This document shows positions 55,140-64,000 of a stretch of 64,000 nt of DNA, in pieces. The notes under the pieces are model-generated. The model was given only the letters and a program-made list of their open reading frames with translations. It was not told the DNA's origin and did not search any database. The translations under genes were made by a program, and so were the position numbers. The stretch comes from Melieria omissa (lineage: Eukaryota > Arthropoda > Insecta > Diptera > Ulidiidae), in NCBI GenBank assembly GCA_963971225.1, contig OZ020268.1, forward strand, positions 13,059,032 to 13,123,031. Reading direction: 5' to 3'. Position 1 is the stretch's first letter. Each line of letters starts with the position of its first letter.

Positions 55140-55977
55140 CAGGGTTTCCCAACAAGAGGTGTTATTTTGATATTCAAAGAAAAATGCCATTTTTTGAGAT
55201 AAATGATCGGATGTTTATTTCATAGTAAAGAGGAAGGAAATTTTCCATAACCAAATCGCAAAGTGGCTGCTCTATGTCCTCGATAGCCTCACGAATTCTA
55301 TCTTTGAGGTCTTTAATCGACGCTGAGCTGTTGGCGTACACCTTATCTTTCACGTGGCCCCAAAGGAAGAAGTCGCAAGGTGTTTAATCACAAGATCTCG
55401 GTGGCCAATTTTGATCACCTCTTCCAGAGATAACACGGTCCGGAAACTTTTCCCGTAAAAGAGCAATGGTTTCGTTGCTTGTGTGGCACGTAGCGCCGTC
55501 TTGTTGAAAGTAAACGTTGTCCAGATCAATACCATCTAACTCCGACCATAAAAATGGAATTGGAATGCCCAATTCCAAAAAACGACGAGGAATCGACAAA
55601 CCTGGGTTTTCTTCAACACTTTGGGCTACAGCAGCAATATTCTCAGTTGTTCTTGAGCGACGTGCACGGGTTTTATTCTTCACATCACTAACTTGTCCTA
55701 ACAGCTCGAATTTGTCCACCAATTTCTGTATTGCGGTCCTACAAGGTGCTTCACGACGACCCAAAAATGTTTTAGTTTTGTGAACTGTGACTGCAAGATT
55801 TTCACCATTTTTGTAGTGAATTTTAATAATTTCAATGCGTTGTTGAAGCGTGTATCGTTCCATTTTTAGTAATGGCGTAGATTCTACTTGTCAACTGTCA
55901 AAGAATAAAAGCTTCAAAAGTTACAGCTACCGAAATACCGAGTGATTCAAAACAACACCTCTTGTTGGAAGACCCTA
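55140..55977 (-). mobile_element. DUF4817-type transposon, deleted
   Basis: The inverted ends read CAGGGTTTCCCAACAAGAGG at the left and, on the complement, TAGGGTCTTCCAACAAGAGG at the right, followed by TGTTRTTTTGA. TA lies at both boundaries (55,138-55,139; 55,978-55,979). The 838-bp unit contains an internally deleted transposase on the minus strand. Its ends differ from the 5.3-kb element, so it is a related but separate family. Confidence 0.88.
55202..55863 (-). pseudogene. Transposase, DUF4817 family, deleted and with a stop
   Basis: The minus-strand gene starts at 55,863 with MERYTLQQRIEIIKIHYKNG, a DUF4817-type helix-turn-helix. It continues to a TARRSRTTENIAAVAQSV segment, then jumps, by internal deletion, to the catalytic QQDGATCHTS motif and NWPPRSCD. 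A TAA at 55,384-55,386 replaces the expected Leu codon. The frame then resumes with TPCDFFLWGHVKDKVYANSS to the end. The first catalytic acidic motif is missing, so no active transposase can be made. Confidence 0.87.
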
Positions 55978-55979
55978 TA

Positions 55980-56820
55980 TTTGAGGGTCTCTTTTTTAGA
56001 ATTGTAATCAAAGAAAATTGGTCCTTGAAAAACATAATAGTAGTATCTGTTGTATTAACCCTTTCGACCCCGAATTTTAGCCTGTATCTCGATATTACTT
56101 TTTGGTATTTAAATCATGAAACTTTTGCCTAAGAACACGATATTTGAAGTCGTCACGGCTCTTTGTTAGAATTCTAAGGCTAGTTTAGTATTGAACGCTT
56201 TTAGCTTAAAACGGGTTAAAAAAATTTTGTATCAATATTTTTTAGTTACAGAAAAAATATCTAATATTTATAGAAAAATACAAAATTATCACTTTTTGAT
56301 TTTATTTGACCATTATTAAAGAAACAGGGTTTTGATCAAAGGCGACCAATTCGTAGACTTCAATTAGAACACAAACTTTCCCTGATATCACTATCAAATT
56401 ATTGGAAATTATTTTGGGAATAACAGTAAAATTTTTGTGATTTGATTTGAATTCACTTCTAAAAATATTAAGTTGTTGGTGCCTTCTCAAATTAAACCCA
56501 TAAATCCATCGTAGCTTTTGCTATAAGATGATAAATAGGTAAAGTTGCTCTCAGCCAATTTCGCGGTTGAAATGGTTAAGCAGAAATTCATTATTTTTAG
56601 CACAAATAGAAGTATCGGGGTTAGATCAAGTATTTTCCGTTTTCTTTGAATTCCGTTATGTCTCCCTCATAGAAAGTTACGTTAGGTAAGGAAGGGTGTG
56701 TGCGGCAGGACCGCACTTCCACTCGGAGGCCAAAATGGCCCATTGTGAATCCCTTCTTATGGTTTTTGGAGATAACTAACAGTCTCAGTCAGAGGGCAAA
56801 CTAGTTCGACCTCTTAATGA
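55980..56820. other. Noncoding DNA
   Basis: No gene is supported. ATTAACCCTTTCG near 56,055 resembles one end of the piggyBac-like MITE, but no other end is clear. The block at 56,685-56,780 (GTTAGGTAAGGAAGG) looks like a dispersed repeat. Confidence 0.4.
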
Positions 56821-56828
56821 AGCAAATT

Positions 56829-57115
56829 TCAACTCTCATAGAAACCTTGGTCCCTTTTGGCAAAAAACTTCCCCTGTTTCGGTCGGCTTTCTCCAGCAAA
56901 ATCATGTACCATAGACCGAAACATGCGGTAATCAGGTGGATGCTTTAGAACCTCCAAATTAATCGCCCTAAGCTTCTGGCGATCGATGTGTGTAGCCTGG
57001 CGTTCTGCTGATGGAACACAATTCCTCTCCTTTTGGCCAAAGCTGGCCGCTTCTGGGTGATTGCTTCCATTAGACGGTCCAATTGGTGACAGTAAAAATC
57101 CGAATTAAGTTTTTT
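56829..57115 (-). pseudogene. Mariner transposase fragment, catalytic Asp lost
   Basis: The minus strand reads YCHQLDRLMEAITQKRPALA followed by GIVFHQQNARLHTS, the mariner block that normally has HQDNARPH; here the catalytic Asp is Gln. After a one-base frame change it continues DRQKLRAINLEVLKHPP, then jumps past the usual SPDLAPSD motif to FRSMVHDFAG and ends GFYES before a stop. Both remaining catalytic aspartates are absent. No terminal repeats were located. Confidence 0.8.
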
Positions 57116-57436
57116 GACTTAGATTATTCAAAGTAGATGATTCCACGTCAATTCCACCAAACACACAATGAAACTTTCCTGACTGTCAATCTTGGTCGGT
57201 TTATTGTTCACTCTGTCGTAACCAGTCTTTTCCTTATTAGATTACAGAGCGTTACTGAATGGTTGGCAGTCAGAGATGAGTATTCGGTTGCGTTTTTATA
57301 TCTCCTGATTCATATCGGGTCATCTTATTGAGTGACATGAACTATAGACATACTTCACCGAAAAAAATTGCTTAACTTTGTCAAACAGACGAATGATAAT
57401 AAATGAATATGTCTGATGATAACCAGCGACACAGCC

Positions 57437-57725
57437 TCAAAATTTCTTGAAAACGACGCACAAAGGTTTCTTTTCCAGTTTCCTTTCATAAAAGTTGTTC
57501 AAGTACTCCGGTTCGGAGTTGAATTGGATTAAAAAATGATCGTTCCAGCCGATGGTCAAAGTCGCTAGTGCTGCTACTGTGATATTTGTATAATAATTTA
57601 TTGTTGTACAAATAAGATAAAAATAAACAAAAATTAATAAAAAATAAATAAAATGATGGTTTATACTTACATTCAGTCACTTTGAAGTGACCAAAGTCAT
57701 TCTTATTGACAATTTTGAATACCAT
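57437..57725 (-). CDS. Possible two-exon small gene, unknown function
   Basis: Exon 1 (57,725-57,671) starts MVFKIVNKNDFGHFKVTE and stops at a consensus donor GTAAGTAT. The T-rich 94-nt intron (57,670-57,577) ends ATATCACAG, with two more in-frame AG choices 3 and 6 nt later. Exon 2 (57,576-57,437) continues in frame (ALATLTIGWNDHFLIQFNSE onward) to TGA, giving about 64 residues. A TATAAA lies about 75 bp upstream of the ATG. I recognise no domain; one cysteine, no signal peptide, a basic C-terminal third. The donor strength, phase match and open second exon are suggestive, but AT-rich DNA can mimic all of these, and it may be part of a longer or dead gene. Confidence 0.35.
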
Positions 57726-57800
57726 GAAATAATAACAATCAATTGGTAAATTTTTGTATTAATTCTTTTTATTGATTTTTATTTAAATTTTTTGCCTTTT

Positions 57801-57806
57801 TTTATA
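57801..57806 (-). promoter_or_regulatory. TATA box upstream of the small two-exon gene
   Basis: On the minus strand the sequence is GAAGTATAAAAAAAGG. It lies about 75 nt before the ATG at 57,725. No clear initiator was picked out. Confidence 0.3.
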
Positions 57807-57812
57807 CTTCAA

Positions 57813-60800
57813 TTTATTAATTTTGTATTTTTTTGTTGTTGGTTTTTTCTCATAATTATTAGCAGTATAATTAATTTTATTAAATGCTATTGTACATAAC
57901 TACTAATTACAGTATTTATTTTCAGTTTTCGAGTTTTGTATTTTATTTTTGTTGTATTTAATTTAATATAGCATATCTTAAATTTAACTACGAATTAAGT
58001 AATAAATGAATGAATAAATGAAAGAAAGCCGGAAATAAATCAGCAGAAATGCATTAATTAATGAACAATGAAATTTTTACTGCAGCAAAAAATAAAATCA
58101 CATTTGTGAATGAATTTGTGGGCAAAAACAATTGCATGGTGCAGTGCAATAATGTGTTGTTGTTTATGCATGGTTAATAATTTCAACGTTCATGTTGTTG
58201 GTGTTGTTGTTGTTGATTGTTTAATAGTCATATTTGCTGCATTCAAAGTGTTAAATCAGCGACAGGCTTAAGCTGCAATTAAAGCTCGCGAAAAATGATG
58301 TTTGTTTAATTTTAAGAAAATTGTTTTTTATAAACATTAACAGCTGATTATGCGCTATTTACAGGTATGCGTGGTATTCATACATATATATTCATATATA
58401 TATGTATATATACATATTTACAGTTACATGCAAACGTACACATAGTCAGTCTTTGCCTGAATGTGTGTGGCTTTGTGCCACTGCTGGCTGGCTGCTATTG
58501 TTGTTGTTGTTGTTGTTGCTGGCAAACGAATTATTAAACCATGGCGAACAAAATTGACTGTCGCTAAGCATTAAACCAACTTTGCGATTGAATGAAAAAC
58601 ATAAATCAGCTCGAGATGACTGAAACATGATTTTCGTGATTTTGTTGCAGCTTTGAACTTTGTGTGTTGCAGTTGCGCGTTGACTGCAACGAAAAATCTT
58701 GGCGCCAGAGACGGTGCAAATGCAGCGCAAAGCGTTGGCGGCAAAGTGTAAAATTGCTTGTTTCGTTGGAGTATTTGAAAAACCAAAAAAATAAAAAAAA
58801 AATTAGAAGCAATATTTGTTTGTTGCTTTGTTGGTTGTTTTGTAATTTTGTGGCCTTTTTGTAGTTGTAATTCATTATTGCTAAATGTTGTCTTAACTAC
58901 TAAAAGTGTTTGTTTTTGTTGATTTTTATTATTTCTATGTACAAAGTTTGCATTTTACCGTAATTTGCTGTTTACTTTAGCTCTATTTACACATATTAAA
59001 ACGCACGCACACATACATATGCTCACACATATATGAATATAAAAATATATATGTGCATATATATGTGTTCTTATGTATATAAATGCATCGTTTTTTACTG
59101 CTCAGCGCAGCCCATGGTGCACAACATTGTCGATTCGGGTCTTCAACTCGTTTCAATTTTTGTTTCGTAATTTTTGTTTGTTTTGTTTGTTTATTTTGTA
59201 TATTTTTGTGTTTTTTGTTTTTCATATTTTCATTCCATATTTCGTTATGTTTTGCGGTTTGGTTTTTGGAAGATATTTTTGATTTTCTCCATTTGCATTT
59301 GACATTTTTACAATTTTAAGCATATTTTTCTCACATATTTGGCTAATATTTAAATCGGTTAATTGAATGAGAAAAAAACGCAACGCAAATTCATTAACAA
59401 AAACTCTTCGACGGTAGACAAAAATGTGCAGTAGTTCAAAAACATTTGCTTTATTTAAGTGGTATTTTGTTATTTCGTTATTATTCATTTCAATTTGACT
59501 GAATGAAAAAAATGCAGTCAAGTGGCAACGCTCTTGCTTTGTTTTAACAGTGTTTCAGTTAGTTTCAGTTCTCTGTTAAGCGTTGGGTTAGTGATTCCTG
59601 CTGCCAGTTTCTTGGCTCAGCAGTGTAGACTTTTTTGAACAACTTGATTTCCAGAAACATTTTCAAAGTCTTAATGAAGAAAACAAACAACAAACAATTT
59701 CTCGATATAAATTTTTAGCGAAAAATTCTCGAAATAATTTCGATTTTCGAAATTCCCGACATCGTTACGATTCTCGTTCTCGATATAATTTTACATACTT
59801 AAGCAATACTCGAAAACGAGAAAAATTCTCGATTTAACGATACCGTTTCTATATCGTTTCGATATCGCTTCGATATCGTTTGGTTTGCTGGGTATTTACG
59901 AGTTCATTGAGCAGAGGTGTTGATTTTTTAACGCACTGACTTTGATTTTCTGATTTTAGTTAGTGAAAACGCAGTCAAAATGAATGTTTTTCAACATTAA
60001 CCCTTTGCTGGTTGTCACAACAAAACAGTTGTCGCCAACACATAACAGTTGAACTGAACTTGTAATGCCCACTATTCCTCACTTGACTGTCAAACGAATC
60101 GTTGAAAGCCTGACTGACCTGCTTAAGGACTTAAATATTTTGAAACGATCTTTAACTAAACTAAATTCAAGCGAGACTAGAAAAATTCTTATGAAATTCT
60201 TGCAGCTTCAAATGAAAACATACACTGTAGGTTCTCACTCAAAATCCTTGCGAAGCACAAACAAAACGCCACTAATCCCAGCTTTCAGCGCCGAACTGAG
60301 CTCAAGTCGGATCGATGGCTTATATACAAAAATAAAAATTATCATCTTGTTTATACTTAACACTTACTTACTTAAGCCTTGTAGCCCTTGTAGACGTCGA
60401 GCCCCTTGCAACAGTGACCGCTTGACCGCATGTGGCGCTGTTAAGCTTAGCTTAAATGCAAAATAACGCTAGGAAATTAATTGTAAAAAATTCTCAGGTA
60501 GTTGGGCCAACGCTATGGTCAACGCTGTCAGCTGCCAGCAGACGGGACACGTCGTGTGTTCTACGGGCACCGTTGTCATTGCTCTAAATTCTAATATTGC
60601 TATACACGCACTTCTTTTCCGCGCCAATTGTGGAAAAGTAAGCTAGATCTAAGTGCCACTGAAGTCGGGGGGACACATTTTCCAGTTTCGAATGCTGATT
60701 CTGTTTGTCTCAACTGAGTGACGCATATAGAGTTCAGTGGTTTGGATATGTTGATTGGGTTGCAAAAGCAGCGCTTACTGTGGATGGTTGGGTAGACATG

Positions 60801-61127
60801 GATTATGTCGAATACAACATCTGGCTAATTGTGGCACAATCTGTAAATAATTCTGCATTCAGTGTACTTGATGTAAGAACTCGTCATTTCAAGAATAAGG
60901 ATCTTTTAGATTTGTTCCATAGATTGAATAGATTCTATTCTGCTCATTGAGATGATTCCAGAGTTCGAAGGGGCCAGTCAGATCTACTTTATGTTTACGT
61001 ATGCAAATACAGTGTTAGTAGCTTTCATGAGACCCTCTTTCTGGAATCAAGAACCTTACGACCAGTGTCGATCGTTGATGGGACTTTGGTCGTCTCGATT
61101 CTTAAATCATAAATTTTAATGTGAACC
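57813..61127. other. Noncoding DNA
   Basis: No gene is supported. A TTG run lies at 58,498-58,519, TATA/CATA-rich runs near 58,380-58,425 and 59,025-59,085, and a CGATATCG-type cluster at 59,700-59,885. A 133-codon frame at 60,065-60,466 has no recognisable domain. Confidence 0.4.
59700..59885. repeat. TCGATAT / TTCGAAA word cluster
   Basis: Words such as CTCGATATAA, TTCTCGAAAT and CGATATCGTTTCGATATCG recur in both orientations for about 180 bp. It is likely a degenerate short tandem repeat with palindromic units. Confidence 0.6.
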
Positions 61128-61131
61128 TTAA

Positions 61132-61594
61132 CCCTTTCGCTAAGTTTGCCATATGGCCAAATGCTACTTTGTGGACGTCTGAACCCTCTGTGGTTTCAAG
61201 AATACATTTTTTGTTGGTCCTTAAAATAGTTTCAGGTTTTAGGAAAAATACGAAATTCATAAACTGAATATTTAAGTTTAAAGAAGAGAAGTATACACGT
61301 TTTTGTAAAAGTATATCTTGATATAGTAAAGGAAGAAGAAGCAGAAAAATTATATACTTTTTTAATTTAACGTTTTCTTTTAATTTACATAGATATTTTT
61401 TAGTTTTGGCTGAAGTAAATGAAGAAATATTCAAATTTTCGTTCTGCGTAAAAAGTTGTATGTTTAAATAATTATTACAGTTGCTTTCATAAAAAAACAC
61501 TCTAAAATACAGGGTCCGAGTATAAAAAAAACAAGTTTTTTATGGAAAAAGTTAAAATTTGAACTTTTTCCAGTAGAAAACTATAGTGAAAGGG
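61132..61594 (+). mobile_element. piggyBac-like MITE, complete copy
   Basis: TTAA at 61,128-61,131 and 61,595-61,598 flanks a 463-bp unit beginning CCCTTTCGCTA and ending TAGTGAAAGGG. A GCCATATGGC palindrome follows the left end. The interior has no transposase. It is homologous to 48,008-48,517 (opposite orientation), and its ends match 43,644-43,841. Confidence 0.85.
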
Positions 61595-61598
61595 TTAA

Positions 61599-62254
61599 TG
61601 TGCACTTTAAATAGTATTGAAAGATCAAAATCAATAAAGTTTTGTTTGAAGCAATCAGTTTGGAATCATTAGATTCAATGTTTACTCAGAAAATTTCCAC
61701 TCAATTTGCAATTGAACAGTGCCTGGTTGAATATTTTGTATGAATACGAATATCTTCTTTGTTTTATATACTTTTGCAGAAATCTTTTGCATCGTTGTTC
61801 TGTCAGAACATTTCTTGACGAAATTTTGATTAACAGAACCAATTAACAATTCCTATATGATTTCTGTTTTATGTAGTAAATTAAATCAATTTTAATTTAT
61901 TATTTGAATGGAATTTATCAAAAATTGTTTCTGAGTTTCGCTTTCAAAAGAAACCAACTGAACCTTTAAGACGCCACTTGAGCCCCAATGGATGCGAAAC
62001 ACTCCATTAGGTCCAAAATTTCCCCTAGTTCATATTTCTATTCACCAATTTTTTCACTCACAACAGTTTCTCGCACCAATCAGCATTCGTCAGCTGGAAA
62101 AATTGCCGCGCCAAGCTTAAGTTTTTCTAGACTTTAAAACCCATAATGAAACGCAGCTCCGCACTATTTACAAGCCTCACTTAAACGCTACATTTAGCTC
62201 TTTTTTTACATTTACATCACATCTAAGAAATTTAATTCAAAATTTAGCAAACAG
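61599..62254. other. Noncoding DNA, probable 3' flank of membrane-protein gene
   Basis: No gene is supported. It lies downstream of the minus-strand gene ending at 62,348. Confidence 0.4.
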
Positions 62255-62260
62255 TTTATT
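62255..62260 (-). terminator. Possible polyadenylation signal of membrane-protein gene
   Basis: AATAAA on the minus strand lies about 88 nt after the stop codon of the exon at 62,348-63,013. Confidence 0.5.
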
Positions 62261-62347
62261 TTGTGATCTACTCCAAAAAAAAACAAAAAACAAATAAAGA
62301 AACAACTATTTACAACTATAGCGCAGTTCTATCGACTCAGGGCCCCC

Positions 62348-63013
62348 TTACACGTGCAGCGTCTGCGAGTCGGCCGCCGTTAGCGCGACTCCGCCGCCGC
62401 CGGGCAGCGCATGCGACACGGTTGGCTGCTTGCGGGCAGCGGGCGTTTGGCTGGGCAGCATTTCACTGTGTATCAGCACTTCGCGGTCGATGGTGCTGGC
62501 GCCGGCGGGCACCGCTTTGCGCGCGGGCCGCAGCAACAAGCACAGCGCGAGCACCGCAAGGAACACCACCAGCGAGCCGATTGCCGCAACGAGTACGCTC
62601 TGCGTGAGAAAGCTATCCGCCGCCGACTCGCCGACATGTCGATCACCAACAAATTTGGTGCGCAACACCGAATTGCCGTGCGTCGCGCTGCTGTGCGGTG
62701 CAACCTTAGTTGTCGTCGTCGGTGTGCGACCGACGGCGGACTTTTGAGAGGTTTTGCTGCTGCTGCTGGCGGGCGCCGCATTGGCGTTCGGATTGTAGGG
62801 CGAGAGAAAGTCCTTGGAGCTGTCTTTCAGTATGCGCATGCGCGAGTCTGTCTCGCTGGATGAGGCGGAGGCCGCATCGGCGCCATAGAAATTCGGCATC
62901 GCCTTGCCGAGGCCAGTGTCCATGGTGATGGCTTGCACGCTGGTGGCAGTGCTGTCGCTCAGCTTGTGCGTGTCGACGATCAGCTTGTAAGAGCGCCGCA
63001 TGCCGCCCGTTTC
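62348..63013 (-). CDS. Last exon of a type I membrane protein, probably Ig-superfamily
   Basis: A clear 3' splice site (TTGTTCTTACTTGCAG) precedes residue 1 of this 221-residue terminal exon. It opens ETGGMRRSYKLIVD, which fits the last strand of an immunoglobulin domain, then about 120 Ser/Thr/Ala-rich residues as an extracellular stalk. One membrane helix follows at residues 139-161 (SVLVAAIGSLVVFLAVLALC), then a 60-residue cytoplasmic tail starting with a basic stop-transfer (RPARK). The tail ends SQTLHV, a hydrophobic-x-hydrophobic C-terminus that could bind a class II PDZ domain. Candidates are LRR/Ig neuronal receptors such as the kekkon group, but this is not proven. Codon use is GC-rich, unlike the surroundings, which supports a real gene. 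Upstream exons lie beyond the window. Confidence 0.75.
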   Translation of the reverse strand, partial: ETGGMRRSYKLIVDTHKLSDSTATSVQAITMDTGLGKAMPNFYGADAASASSSETDSRMRILKDSSKDFLSPYNPNANAAPASSSSKTSQKSAVGRTPTTTTKVAPHSSATHGNSVLRTKFVGDRHVGESAADSFLTQSVLVAAIGSLVVFLAVLALCLLLRPARKAVPAGASTIDREVLIHSEMLPSQTPAARKQPTVSHALPGGGGVALTAADSQTLHV

Positions 63014-64000
63014 CTGCAAGTAAGAACAACAAAAAAACAAAATTGAAACGATTGCGAGGTGAATGAGCCGCCGGGCAAACCATGTCCAACAACAGAACAA
63101 CTTCTTTAGCAACAGTGGAAAATTATTGTAAAATGTTAACACATCAATTTGGGTTGGCGGAGGCAACGTGAAGCGGCACGCTCCATGTTGAGACTTCGAC
63201 TAAATGGCGGAGATTTCATGCGGCACAACATGTAAGCGCCGCAGCAGCAGCTGCCAATCGATCAATATTCCGCTGCTCGTTGTCAATTAGTGTACAAATA
63301 TTAACAGCACAGACAGACAGACAGACGGACAAACGCATCGATGAACAGAGTAATGGCAACAAAAAAGACAACAACGACGACAGCGTCAACAAGTGGGATA
63401 TGATTCACGAGCGGCGCAAATCATTTATAATTGCGTGTCATGTCAGGAACGTAGATTCACTAATCACGCCGGCACGCAATGCGGCAGACGGCGCAGTGGC
63501 AAGAACTGCACGAGCGGCAGCAACATGGTTCTGCATTTCTGCACGTGTGCAGCGCTGAAAGCCGCTCAAGCGCTGCTGACTGATCGCATGCGATCATGCA
63601 ATCGGTCGACGCACACAGACCGCAGACGCCAAGCAACAACAGCACACAACACACATTGTGCGCCGGCTGACTGTGGTCGCAGTGGCGGCTGTGGCTGCTG
63701 GCATTGTCAACAACTTGCAGCAATGATGTAATTAGACAATTAGTGCTACTTTCACACCGGCTGTCCGTCGCGCACGGTGCAACATTTGTGGCACAAGTCG
63801 CTGCCCCAACAGCATTGCAAACCTGTTTGCATTCATCATAGAGCACCGATGATCGTGTTGTCGTTGTTGCTGTTGCTTTCCCCCTGCCAATAGTGAATTC
63901 ACCAGCAAGTAAAGAAGATGTCTGCGCCGCAGCATCGCCGCATTGCTGCTACATTTTATTTTGTATTTTTTTTTGTATTTTTCGTTTGACTCCATAGACG
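63014..64000 (-). other. Intron upstream of the last exon
   Basis: From the acceptor at 63,014 to the window end I find no further exon with good splice sites. The stretch has short simple repeats (GACA near 63,310-63,330). It is probably part of a long intron. Confidence 0.5.

Noticed and set aside
60065..60466. 133-codon plus-strand frame
   Set aside because: ATG-initiated, but composition and context give no domain, and no promoter or splice signal was found. Kept as noncoding.

Overview
The window looks like nuclear DNA of a higher fly, most like a tephritid fruit fly. It is AT-rich, carries many short GTT/CAA and CA/GT runs, has T-rich introns of insect type, and holds several mariner, hAT-like and piggyBac-like relics. 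The family-level guess rests on remembered repeat styles and is an inference; 'brachyceran dipteran' is safer. No bacterial, plasmid or CRISPR features are present.

The window is gene-poor. Three places carry gene-like content. (1) At 16.7-26.6 kb a duplicated module holds S1 serine proteases and a cysteine-rich peptide reading frame. Copy A (minus strand, 16,968-18,690) has the peptide frame and a protease broken by a net 20-nt deletion. Copy C (plus strand, 22,820-23,922) has the only intact protease, 264 residues. Copy B (plus strand, 25,268-26,641) has the peptide frame and a protease cut short by a stop codon and a deletion. (2) At 57,437-57,725 (minus) a possible two-exon gene of 64 codons has a good 5' splice site and an upstream TATA box. 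(3) At 62,348-63,013 (minus) lies the last coding exon of a single-pass membrane protein whose upstream exons lie beyond the right edge.

The rest is noncoding DNA filled with decayed repeats. Elements with clear ends are: a deleted DUF4817-type transposon (5.3 kb); a hAT-like element with 8-bp target duplications (10.16-12.90 kb) holding a second long-inverted-repeat element with its own 8-bp duplication; an element with six copies of a 17-bp motif (14.5-15.5 kb); a solo LTR (28.1 kb); two neighbouring mariners (35.7-37.8 kb); three copies of a TTAA-flanked piggyBac-like MITE (43.6, 48.0, 61.1 kb); and a second DUF4817-type element (55.1 kb). End fragments of three more mariner lineages lie at 16.3, 30.6 and 56.8 kb. 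All transposase genes seen are broken.

The most unusual region is the protease/cysteine-rich peptide module. The intact protease has chymotrypsin/elastase-like pocket residues and a damaged TATA box, while both broken copies keep the TATA box. All three share an upstream GATA-type site, which fits gut expression by analogy with other insect digestive proteases (inference).
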